Source: JAVBLF01 sp031553675
GTDB lineage: Bacteria > Bacillota > Clostridia > Christensenellales > CALWSW01
Assembly (NCBI GenBank): GCA_031553675.1
Contig: JAVBLF010000031.1
Coordinates: 1-6,421 of the forward strand
Direction: 5' to 3'
Length of the DNA: 6,421 nucleotides
Position numbers and translations under genes: made by a program. Positions 1 through 6,100 of this stretch are shown here, piece after piece. The notes under the pieces were generated by a model. It was given only the letters and a program-made list of their open reading frames with translations, searched no databases and was not told the origin of the DNA. Every line of letters starts with the position of its first letter. Positions within the stretch are counted from its first letter, which is position 1.

Positions 1-510
1 GATCAGGACCCAGTGCCAATTGTCGAGGTTCTGCAAAGAGCCGTTCGACAGGTTCAAAAAGGCGACGGGCTGGTCGGCCGCGATCGAAGCAAGTAAAAAT
101 GCGCGCACCTCGTCTTCGGACGGGCGCTTCAAGGGGCGCGGCGGGATGTCGAGCGATCTCGCCTCGAAGGGAAAGCCGCGGTCGGTGCCAAACCGGATCG
201 CACCGCTCCGGAGGATCTCGGTCGAATCGACGCCGCGCGCGGTCGGCGTCACGTAGGCGAAGAGGGTCGTCATGAGACCCAGGAATTCGCTGCGGTCGGC
301 CTTCACGATGTCCAAACGCGCGGCAAACCCACGCGCGCGAGCCAGGTACCACACGATGCCGGCCGTCGTCGTCGGGCCGCAGCCCGCGGTTCGCTGCCAG
401 GCGTCGGCGTACCAGATCTGGGATCCGGCGCGCGTGTGGCTGCCGTCGGGGGCTGCGACGTCGAGCAGCGCGGGGGTTTGAAGGGTCTGCCAGCGGTCGG
501 TCACAGGCAT
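1..510 (-). CDS. Predicted papain/C39-like cysteine peptidase family protein (C-terminus outside the window)
   Basis: An open minus-strand frame starts at ATG 508-510 and runs off the left edge, giving the first 170 residues. The segment WQRTAGCGPTTTAG (residues 38-51) looks like a peptidase active-site start: Cys44 in a GCGP motif, with Gln39 five residues upstream as a possible oxyanion-hole residue, followed by a helix. Near the cut end, NWHWVLI (164-170) places His166 where the catalytic histidine of papain/C39-like folds would be. No signal peptide or membrane segment is visible, so a cytoplasmic protein is likely. The start is supported by an AAAGGA ribosome site four bases upstream. 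A second in-frame ATG at 553-555 has no such site. The frame is closed upstream by TAA at 607-609. The fold and catalytic pair are inferred from motifs; the substrate is unknown. It could instead be a non-proteolytic member, such as an amidase or transglutaminase-like protein. Confidence 0.72.
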   Translation of the reverse strand, partial: MPVTDRWQTLQTPALLDVAAPDGSHTRAGSQIWYADAWQRTAGCGPTTTAGIVWYLARARGFAARLDIVKADRSEFLGLMTTLFAYVTPTARGVDSTEILRSGAIRFGTDRGFPFEARSLDIPPRPLKRPSEDEVRAFLLASIAADQPVAFLNLSNGSLQNLDNWHWVLI

Positions 511-623
511 CCGGTCCTTTCCGTTCGGCTTTGGTGATGAGGGGCTTGTTTGCATTTTGCTTTTGAAGCCAGCGAGTGCGGCGCAAATGAGCCGCGAAAA
601 GGGCTCTTACGAGTGTATGTTCA

Positions 624-652
624 AGTCTAGCGTTTGAGCCGTATCGCGTCAA
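624..652 (-). promoter_or_regulatory. Sigma70-type promoter for the peptidase-like gene
   Basis: On the minus strand there is a -35 TTGACG (647-652, 5 of 6 consensus) and a -10 TAGACT (624-629, 4 of 6), separated by exactly 17 bases. Transcription would start near 617 and leave a leader of about 105 bases before ATG 510. That leader contains a small inverted repeat, GAGCC/GGCTC (590-594 and 603-607), of unknown relevance. The promoter lies just beyond the terminator of the neighbouring rbr gene, which suits an independent transcription unit. It is predicted from sequence only. Confidence 0.5.
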
Positions 653-666
653 CCGAACAGACGCGC

Positions 667-699
667 GAAAGCCCTCCTGCTGCATGCGGGAGGGCTTTC
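667..699 (-). terminator. Intrinsic terminator-like hairpin downstream of rbr
   Basis: A perfect 11-bp inverted repeat, GAAAGCCCTCC (667-677) and GGAGGGCTTTC (689-699), encloses an 11-base loop. Flanking CGCGCG blocks (662-667 and 702-707) can extend the stem with a bulge. The A-rich foot and the CTTT at the end of the 3' arm are typical of rho-independent terminators. It lies about 80 bases past the rbr stop codon and before the promoter of the next leftward gene, so it should end the perR-rbr transcript. The T tract after the stem is short and interrupted, so efficiency may be moderate. Confidence 0.7.
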
Positions 700-717
700 T
701 TCGCGCGTCACACGCGA

Positions 718-767
718 ATGAGTGTCCGCGGACCCGTGGACGATCCGGCGGTTCTGCGGACGCTCAT
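718..767 (-). repeat. Imperfect 12-bp inverted repeat just after rbr
   Basis: Arms ATGAGTGTCCGC (718-729) and GCGGACGCTCAT (756-767) are complementary except at one position, which would form a G-U pair in RNA. The loop is 26 bases. The repeat begins 11 bases beyond the rbr stop codon and precedes the 667-699 terminator on the transcript. There is no T run, so it is not itself a standard terminator. A 3' stabilising structure or part of a tandem terminator are possible roles. Confidence 0.5.
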
Positions 768-777
768 GGGGGCGGGA

Positions 778-1329
778 TTACTTCGAGAAGTAGCGATCGA
801 GCAGGCCCTTGAAGCCTGCGCCGTGGCGGGCTTCGTCCTTGCACATTTCGTGAACGGTGTCATGGATGGCGTCGTAGCCGAGTTCTTTGGCGCGGGTGGC
901 GAGCTTCTTTTTACCTTCGCAGGCGCCGTATTCGGCTTCAAAGCGCATTTGCAGGTTCTTATGGGTCGAGTCGGTCAGCACCTCGCCGAGCAGTTCGGCA
1001 AAACGGGCGGCGTGTTCGGCTTCTTCGATCGCGTAGCGTTTGTAGGCTTCGGCGACTTCGGGGTAGCCTTCGCGATCGGCTTGGCGGCTCATGGCCAGGT
1101 ACATGCCGGCTTCCATGCATTCGCCGTTGTAGTTGGCTTGCAGATCGGCCCACACTTCGGCATCGCAGCCTTTGGCGACGCCGATGCGGTGTTCGTCGGC
1201 CCAAGTCACGCCTTGCATGTCGAGTTCTTTGAACTTCTCTTTCGGGGCTTTGCACTGGGGGCAGAATTCCGGCGGTGCCTCGCCTTCGTGAATGTAACCA
1301 CAGACGGTGCAGACGAATTTCTTCTTCAT
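778..1329 (-). CDS. rbr: Reverse rubrerythrin (N-terminal rubredoxin domain, C-terminal ferritin-like diiron domain)
   Basis: This 183-residue cytoplasmic protein should reduce hydrogen peroxide to water with electrons supplied by NAD(P)H-dependent rubredoxin reductases. The N-terminal rubredoxin-like domain (about 1-36) carries the iron ligands Cys7, Cys10, Cys23 and Cys26. The four-helix ferritin-like domain (about 45-183) shows diiron-site candidates Glu70/Glu73, Glu103-x-x-His106, Glu131 and Glu166-x-x-His169. The rubredoxin domain comes first, the reverse of classical rubrerythrin, as in the peroxide-induced revRbr of clostridia. Length is normal for that group. ATG 1327-1329 has a strong GAGGAGGA ribosome site (1337-1344) seven bases upstream. 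The gene lies 68 bases behind perR on the same strand, with no terminator or convincing promoter between them, so co-transcription and PerR control are likely. The family call is firm; the operon and physiological role are inferred. Confidence 0.95.
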   Translation of the reverse strand: MKKKFVCTVCGYIHEGEAPPEFCPQCKAPKEKFKELDMQGVTWADEHRIGVAKGCDAEVWADLQANYNGECMEAGMYLAMSRQADREGYPEVAEAYKRYAIEEAEHAARFAELLGEVLTDSTHKNLQMRFEAEYGACEGKKKLATRAKELGYDAIHDTVHEMCKDEARHGAGFKGLLDRYFSK

Positions 1330-1397
1330 GGGTGTGTCCTCCTCAAAAATTTGCTATATCGGTTGAATTTGGGCCAAGAAAATGGCATTGCTAACTG

Positions 1398-1781
1398 TCA
1401 GTGTGATGGGCGGCAGGCTGCGCACACGCCGTAGAACATCACGCGGTGGCCGTCAACTTGGGCGCGGAGCGATGAGGCGGCCCGCTCGTCGAGCGCGTTG
1501 TCGATGTCGATGTCGACGTCGAGCACGCGGCCGCAGTGCCGGCAAGCAAAGTGGTAATGCGGGTGGACGTCGCCGTCAAAGCGATCGGGGCCTTCGCCCT
1601 CGATCCTTGTGATCTGGCCGGAGGCACTGAGCGACGAGAGGTTGCGGTAGACCGTTCCGAGGCTGATGTTGGGGATCCTGGAACGCAGCGCAGCGTAGAT
1701 GTCGTCAGCGGTCGGATGGTCTTTGCGGGCCCGCAGCTCCTCGAGGAGCATTTCCCGCTGGCGGCTGTATTTCTGAATCAC
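1398..1781 (-). CDS. perR: PerR-like peroxide-sensing Fur-family repressor
   Basis: This is a 127-residue DNA-binding repressor of the Fur family. The winged-helix domain (about 1-65) contains HPTADDIYAAL and a recognition helix around SLGTVYRNL. The C-terminal dimerisation domain has two zinc CxxC pairs, Cys80/Cys83 and Cys120/Cys123. Residues His22, Asp69, His75, His77 and Asp88 align with the regulatory metal ligands His37, Asp85, His91, His93 and Asp104 of Bacillus subtilis PerR. Spacing is identical from Asp69 onward. Aspartate rather than glutamate at position 88 favours PerR over Fur. GTG 1779-1781 is preferred as start because AGAGGG (1788-1793) sits six bases upstream. The frame can extend to TTG 1797-1799, but that codon has no ribosome site and lies within the operator. 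In PerR, iron-catalysed histidine oxidation releases DNA. The rbr gene next door is a typical target. Fur or Zur function is a less likely alternative. Confidence 0.9.
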   Translation of the reverse strand: MIQKYSRQREMLLEELRARKDHPTADDIYAALRSRIPNISLGTVYRNLSSLSASGQITRIEGEGPDRFDGDVHPHYHFACRHCGRVLDVDIDIDNALDERAASSLRAQVDGHRVMFYGVCAACRPSH

Positions 1782-1787
1782 GTCTTT

Positions 1788-1793
1788 CCCTCT
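1788..1793 (-). promoter_or_regulatory. Ribosome binding site that sets the perR start
   Basis: AGAGGG on the minus strand ends six bases before GTG 1779-1781. No comparable site precedes the upstream in-frame TTG at 1797-1799, where the predicted mRNA 5' end would be only about 14 bases away. This argues for the shorter 127-residue protein. Confidence 0.65.
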
Positions 1794-1798
1794 AATCA

Positions 1799-1815
1799 AT
1801 AACGATTATTGTTAT
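1799..1815 (-). promoter_or_regulatory. Candidate PerR operator (Fur-family box) upstream of perR
   Basis: The sequence ATAACGATTATTGTTAT is a 17-bp palindrome with seven of eight base pairs symmetrical around a central T. It is strikingly A+T-rich against its surroundings. The inner 15 bases have the 7-1-7 geometry of PerR and Fur boxes, with the right half ATTGTTA close to the ATTATAA half-site. It lies just downstream of the -10 element and over the predicted transcription start, where bound repressor would block RNA polymerase. Autoregulation of perR and control of the co-transcribed rbr are inferred. Confidence 0.7.
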
Positions 1816-1819
1816 GGCT

Positions 1820-1848
1820 AGAATAGCATGCGCCGGTTCGTTTGTCAA
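1820..1848 (-). promoter_or_regulatory. Sigma70 promoter of the perR-rbr unit
   Basis: On the minus strand there is a perfect -35 TTGACA (1843-1848) and a -10 TATTCT (1820-1825), with a 17-base spacer. Transcription should begin near 1813, giving a leader of about 30 bases to the GTG start. The -10 element is followed within four bases by the 1799-1815 palindrome. Confidence 0.75.
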
Positions 1849-2022
1849 GCGATGATTGCGTACATTTTCGATGGAAATGGGTGGGCAGTGCAAAAGCGAT
1901 TCGGCGGCGCAAAATCTAGCGTGTCGCTTATGATGGATCTTCGCGTGGGATTTTATCACGTGGACGCCGATAAAGCACGCGCACTGGAAAGCAAAGTGGA
2001 GCAGGGCTCGCGGGCGGGGTAT

Positions 2023-2832
2023 TTACCTCTTTCCGGAGTGGTTCGTTTTCGAAGCGCTTTGCGATTTGGAGGGGGGGCTCTGTTTGCGGGCAAAGCGCTC
2101 GCGGTAGATGCGCTGCTGCTCGCGAACCGAATGCAAAACGTTTTCGTAGCGGAGCGAACGCATGCGTGGGAAGGCGTCGAGCGTGCGCGCGTGGATGCTG
2201 TGCAGTTCCTCGACCAGGCGATCGTAGCGGCGGCGGAGGTCAACCGTCGCCTCGCCGCTGAAGGTGCGGTAGCGCATCTGCTCGGCGAGGATGTGGAGGT
2301 TGTGCAGGCGCTGGCTGATGTTAATGTTTTGCAGCACGGCCACGACGGTATCGAACAGGAAGAGCGCGGTGAGCGCGATCGCCGTGATGGGGCGCCAAAA
2401 CGGCGGAATCAGGGCGATCAGCGGTTCGACGATGTGCGGTTGGGCGAAACGCACGCCGCAGACGCCGGCGATGCCCCAAGCGATCGTCGAAAAGAGGCAG
2501 ACGTAACCGCCAAGGTTGAGTGGCGCGTTGCTGTAGTCCCAGTAGCGCCGGTGAAAGAGGCGCTCGAGCAGCCAGCCCGTCACATATTCGAGGGCGGTCG
2601 CAAAGAGGGCTGATCCGAAAAAAACCGCGAAGACATTGTCGGTTTGCAGCACCTGGAAGAGGACGACGAAGCCCAGCCCCCCAAAGCCGTAGAGCGGACA
2701 GTAAGGGCCGGTGAGAAAGCCGCGGTTGACAAAGCGCCTGTGAACGACAAAAGCGTAGAGCACTTCGCCGATCCACCCGATGACGCTATACACGAAGAAA
2801 GAAAGAAAAAGTCGATCCCAAGAAAAATTCAT
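2023..2832 (-). CDS. CmpB-family multi-pass membrane protein (putative ABC-transporter type IV, PF06541-like)
   Basis: This 269-residue protein resembles the widespread but poorly understood CmpB-like family of Firmicutes, annotated as putative ABC-transporter permease. Hydrophobic segments lie near residues 8-30, 45-63, 66-90, 108-127 and 148-168, giving about five membrane spans. Family-like motifs include GWIGE (19-23), NRGFLTGPYCPLYG (36-49), LEYVTGW (81-87) and WDYS (98-101). The last 95 residues or so are hydrophilic and strongly basic, rich in Arg and Lys, probably cytoplasmic. ATG 2830-2832 is chosen because an AAAGGGTG site precedes it and the first span then starts near the N-terminus. 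The frame stays open upstream to 2931, but an in-frame ATG at 2887-2889 lacks a ribosome site and would be almost leaderless. No ATPase gene or other transporter component is adjacent, so a transport role is only a family label. It has its own promoter at 2903-2931. Confidence 0.85.
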   Translation of the reverse strand: MNFSWDRLFLSFFVYSVIGWIGEVLYAFVVHRRFVNRGFLTGPYCPLYGFGGLGFVVLFQVLQTDNVFAVFFGSALFATALEYVTGWLLERLFHRRYWDYSNAPLNLGGYVCLFSTIAWGIAGVCGVRFAQPHIVEPLIALIPPFWRPITAIALTALFLFDTVVAVLQNINISQRLHNLHILAEQMRYRTFSGEATVDLRRRYDRLVEELHSIHARTLDAFPRMRSLRYENVLHSVREQQRIYRERFARKQSPPSKSQSASKTNHSGKR

Positions 2833-2902
2833 AGTCACCCTTTCTCCCCTGCGGAGACATTGCGGAATGGTAATGGTCGTATATTTCATAACTGTTAACC
2901 AT

Positions 2903-2931
2903 ATTATATCGAACTGTACATCGAGTTGCAA
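2903..2931 (-). promoter_or_regulatory. Sigma70 promoter of the CmpB-like gene
   Basis: On the minus strand there is a -35 TTGCAA (2926-2931) and a perfect -10 TATAAT (2903-2908), spaced 17 bases apart. The predicted start is near 2896, giving a leader of about 63 bases before ATG 2832. This supports the shorter protein, because the longest open frame would begin at the -35 element itself. Confidence 0.7.
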
Positions 2932-3037
2932 TCCGATAGCACATAAAAATTCTGGTAAAGGACGAGGCGAAATGCCTTCGCGCCGCGCAATGCCCTCTCG
3001 TGGGGATAAGTGTCAGGCGAAAATACATGCGTGCAAC

Positions 3038-3066
3038 TTGAATGGACACGCCGAGGCGCGTATAAT
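3038..3066 (+). promoter_or_regulatory. Sigma70 promoter of the activase gene
   Basis: On the plus strand there is a -35 TTGAAT (3038-3043, 4 of 6 consensus) and a perfect -10 TATAAT (3061-3066), with a 17-base spacer. Transcription would start near 3073. The -10 overlaps an in-frame ATG at 3065-3067, so if this promoter is used that ATG cannot be the start codon of the activase. Confidence 0.6.
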
Positions 3067-3142
3067 GGGGATTGATTTGGAGCGGCTGCGCGAAACACCG
3101 CGCCGTTATCGCAACGTGAAGGGCAGAAAGGTCGACGAAGAT

Positions 3143-6100
3143 TTGATCAACGGATATAAACTGGGGCTGGACATCGGCTCCACGACGATAAAAGCCGTAC
3201 TGATGGAAGGGGACCGCCTGGTCGCCAGCCATTACCGCCGGCATTTGAGCGACATCCGCGGCGAGCTGATGCGCTTGTTTGAGGATCTCGAAAACGATCA
3301 TCCCGGCGTCGTGGCGCAGGTGGCCGTGACGGGCTCGGGCGGCCTGAGCGTGGCAAAGGTGATGGGGCTCGATTTTGTGCAGGAAGTGCTGTCCGGCACT
3401 GAGGCGACGCGGCATTTCATACCCGGCGCCGACGTTGTGATCGAGCTGGGCGGCGAGGACGCGAAGATCACGTTTTTGCACCCCAACCTCGAGCAGCGCA
3501 TGAATGGGACATGCGCGGGCGGCACGGGGGCCTTCATCGATCAGATGGCGTCGCTGCTCAAAACCGACGCGTCCGGGCTGAACGAGCTGGCGTCCCGACA
3601 TACGACGCTCTACTCGATCGCGTCGCGCTGTGGTGTGTTTGCCAAGAGCGACCTGCAACCCCTCTTCAACGACGGCGCGGCGCGCGAAGATCTGGCGGCG
3701 TCGGTGTTGCAGGCCGTCGTCAACCAGACGATCGCCGGTCTGGCGCAGGGCCGTCCGATCGAGGGAAAGATCGTCTTTTTGGGCGGGCCGCTGCACTTCC
3801 TGTCGGAGCTGCGGGCGCGCTTTGTCGAGACGCTCCAGGGAGAAGGGCAATCTTTCGTCTGCCCGGACCATGCGCAGGTGTTTGTCGCGATGGGCGCGGG
3901 GCTTATGGCGTCGGGAGGTCCGATCCGCGTCGATGCGCTTGCCAGGATTTTGGCCACAGCGCCGCCGATCGACGAGGAGATCACGCGCATTCGAAAGCTA
4001 TTTCTCGACGAGGCGGAGCGCGAAGCGTTTTACGCGCGCCACGCCGGACACTCGGTCGCGCTGGGCGATCTCGCCGCGCATGAGGGGCCGGTGTTTCTCG
4101 GCCTCGACGTCGGTTCGACGACGATCAAAGCCGCGCTGATCGATCAGAGCGATCGGCTGCTCTACCACCATTACGCCCGCAACGAGGGCGATCCTTTGGG
4201 CTGTGCCGTCAAGATTGCGAAGGAAGTTTACGAAAAACTGCCGAAAAAAGCGCACATCGCAGACGCTTGTGTGACCGGCTACGGCGAGGCGCTGATCAAA
4301 GCCGCTTTTGCGCTGCCCCACGGCGAGATCGAGACGCTCGCCCACTACAAGGCCGCGGAGCATTTTTGCCCGGGCGTCGAGTTCATCATCGACATCGGCG
4401 GGCAGGACATGAAGTGCATGCAGACCCGCCACGGCGTGATCGAGAGCATCATGCTCAACGAAGCCTGTTCGTCGGGCTGTGGGAGTTTCATCCAAACTTT
4501 CGCCGAGTCGCTGGGCATGGACGCGCCGTGTTTCGCAAAAGAGGCGCTCGAAGCCGAGAACCCGCTCGACCTCGGCACGCGCTGCACGGTTTTCATGAAT
4601 TCGCGCGTCAAGCAGGCACAAAAAGAAGGCGCGACCGTCGGCGACATCAGCGCCGGACTCTCGTATTCCGTCGTGCGCAATGCGCTTTACAAAGTCATCA
4701 AGCTGCGCGATACCTCCCAGATGGGGGAGAAGATCGTCGTGCAGGGCGGCACCTTCCACAACGACGCCATCCTCCGCTGCTTCGAACTTGTGACGGGACG
4801 CGAGGTCATCCGCCCCGACATCGCGGGCATCATGGGAGCCTACGGCGCGGCGCTGATCGCGCGGGAACGCTGCGAGAATCCGGAACAGGTCTGCGGCATG
4901 ATTTCGGCGGAAGAGCTGGCGAGCTTTTCGTCCGAGAGCAGCCTGTCGCGCTGCCAGTTCTGCGGCAACCACTGCCAGCTCACGACGACGGCCTTTTCGA
5001 GCGGGCGGAGCTTCATCTCGGGCAACCGCTGCGAACGCGGCGCCGGACTCCAGCAGGCCGCCGAAAAGATGCCGAACCTCTTCGACTACAAGTATAAAAG
5101 GCTCTTTGCGTATGCGCCGCGCAAAGCCGACGAAGCCCCGCGTGGGCGCATCGGCCTGCCGCGCGCGCTCAATTTCTACGAAGATTATCCGCTGTGGTTT
5201 ACGCTCTTTACCGAACTGGGTTTTTCCGTGCAGGTGTCGGGACGCAGCAGCCACAAGATGTTTGAAAAGGGCATGGCGACCATCCCGTCCGAGAGCGTCT
5301 GCTACCCGGCGAAGCTCGCGCACGGACACGTGCAGGATTTGCTCGACAAGGGCGTCACGACGATCTTCTACCCCTGTGTGCCCTACGCGCAAAAGGAGTA
5401 CGAGAGCGCGGGCAACCACTACAACTGCCCGATCGTGACGAGCTACCCCGAAGTGCTCTACAACAACATGGATGCCCTGCGCGCGCCGGGTGTGACCTTC
5501 TTGCATCCTTTTGTGGCGCTCGACAAGCCAGAAGCTTTCGTCAAGGCCGTCGCTGCTTCGCTCGAAGCGCTTGGCGTTGCGAAAGCCGAAGTCAAGGCTG
5601 CGGCAGACAAGGCGTTTGCCGAACAAGCCCGTTGTCGGGACGAGATCCGCGCCAAAGGCGAGGAGACGATCGCTTGGCTGAAGCAAAACGGCAAGCACGG
5701 CATCGTGTTGGCGGGGCGGCCCTACCACCTTGACCCGGAGATCCACCACGGCGTGCCCGACATGATCAACTCGCTGGGACTGGCCGTGCTGACCGAGGAC
5801 AGCGTCGCCCACCTCGGCAAGCTGCCCCGACCGATCCGCGTCGTCGATCAATGGATGTATCACACCCGTCTTTACGAAGCGGCGGGGCTGGTCAACAAGA
5901 CCGACGAACTCGACCTCGTACAGCTCAACAGCTTCGGTTGCGGGTTGGATGCCGTCACGACCGACCAGGTGCAGGAGATCCTCAAGGGTCACGAGAAGAT
6001 CTACACCTGCCTTAAGATCGACGAGGTATCCAACCTCGGCACGGCGCGCATTCGCATCCGCTCGCTGAAAGCGGCGCTCGAAGGCAGATCGCGCGCGGGC

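Larger units (their letters stand above)
2833..3142. other. Divergent intergenic control region between the CmpB-like and activase genes
   Basis: This stretch of about 310 bases holds two back-to-back promoters, leftward at 2903-2931 and rightward at 3038-3066, with about 106 bases between their -35 boxes. That central part contains a small perfect inverted repeat, GCGAA (2967-2971) and TTCGC (2977-2981). The left leader has a short TCTCC/GGAGA repeat (2848-2862) near the ribosome site. The plus-strand activase frame stays open across the whole region without a strong ribosome site. No RNA gene or separate coding region was recognised. Confidence 0.5.

Noticed and set aside
1345..1397. Possible separate promoter for rbr (TATAGC-like -10) between perR and rbr.
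   Set aside because: No -35 element sits at a suitable distance and no PerR-type palindrome is present, so read-through from the perR promoter is the simpler explanation.
634..1434. A 266-codon plus-strand frame opposite rubrerythrin.
   Set aside because: It is the complement of rbr, begins inside the terminator region, and its apparent hydrophobic content comes from the reversed codons of rbr.
1911..1928. Possible terminator for the CmpB-like gene (AGCG/CGCT followed on the minus strand by AGATTTT).
   Set aside because: The stem is only four base pairs and lies about 95 bases from the stop codon. No convincing terminator was found between 1849 and 2022, and nothing else was recognised there.
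1828..2613. A 261-codon plus-strand frame opposite the CmpB-like gene.
   Set aside because: Most of it mirrors the membrane-protein gene, it begins within the perR promoter, and there is no ribosome site.
2786..3871. A 361-codon minus-strand frame spanning the divergent promoter region and the start of the activase.
   Set aside because: It crosses two promoters, overlaps two better-supported genes and is Arg/His-rich without family motifs.
3161..4140. DNA-level similarity between the starts of the two activase domains, considered as a recent repeat.
   Set aside because: The similarity follows the conserved DIGSTTIK and DVGSTTIK motifs with differing third codon positions. It is an ancient domain duplication, not a recent DNA repeat.
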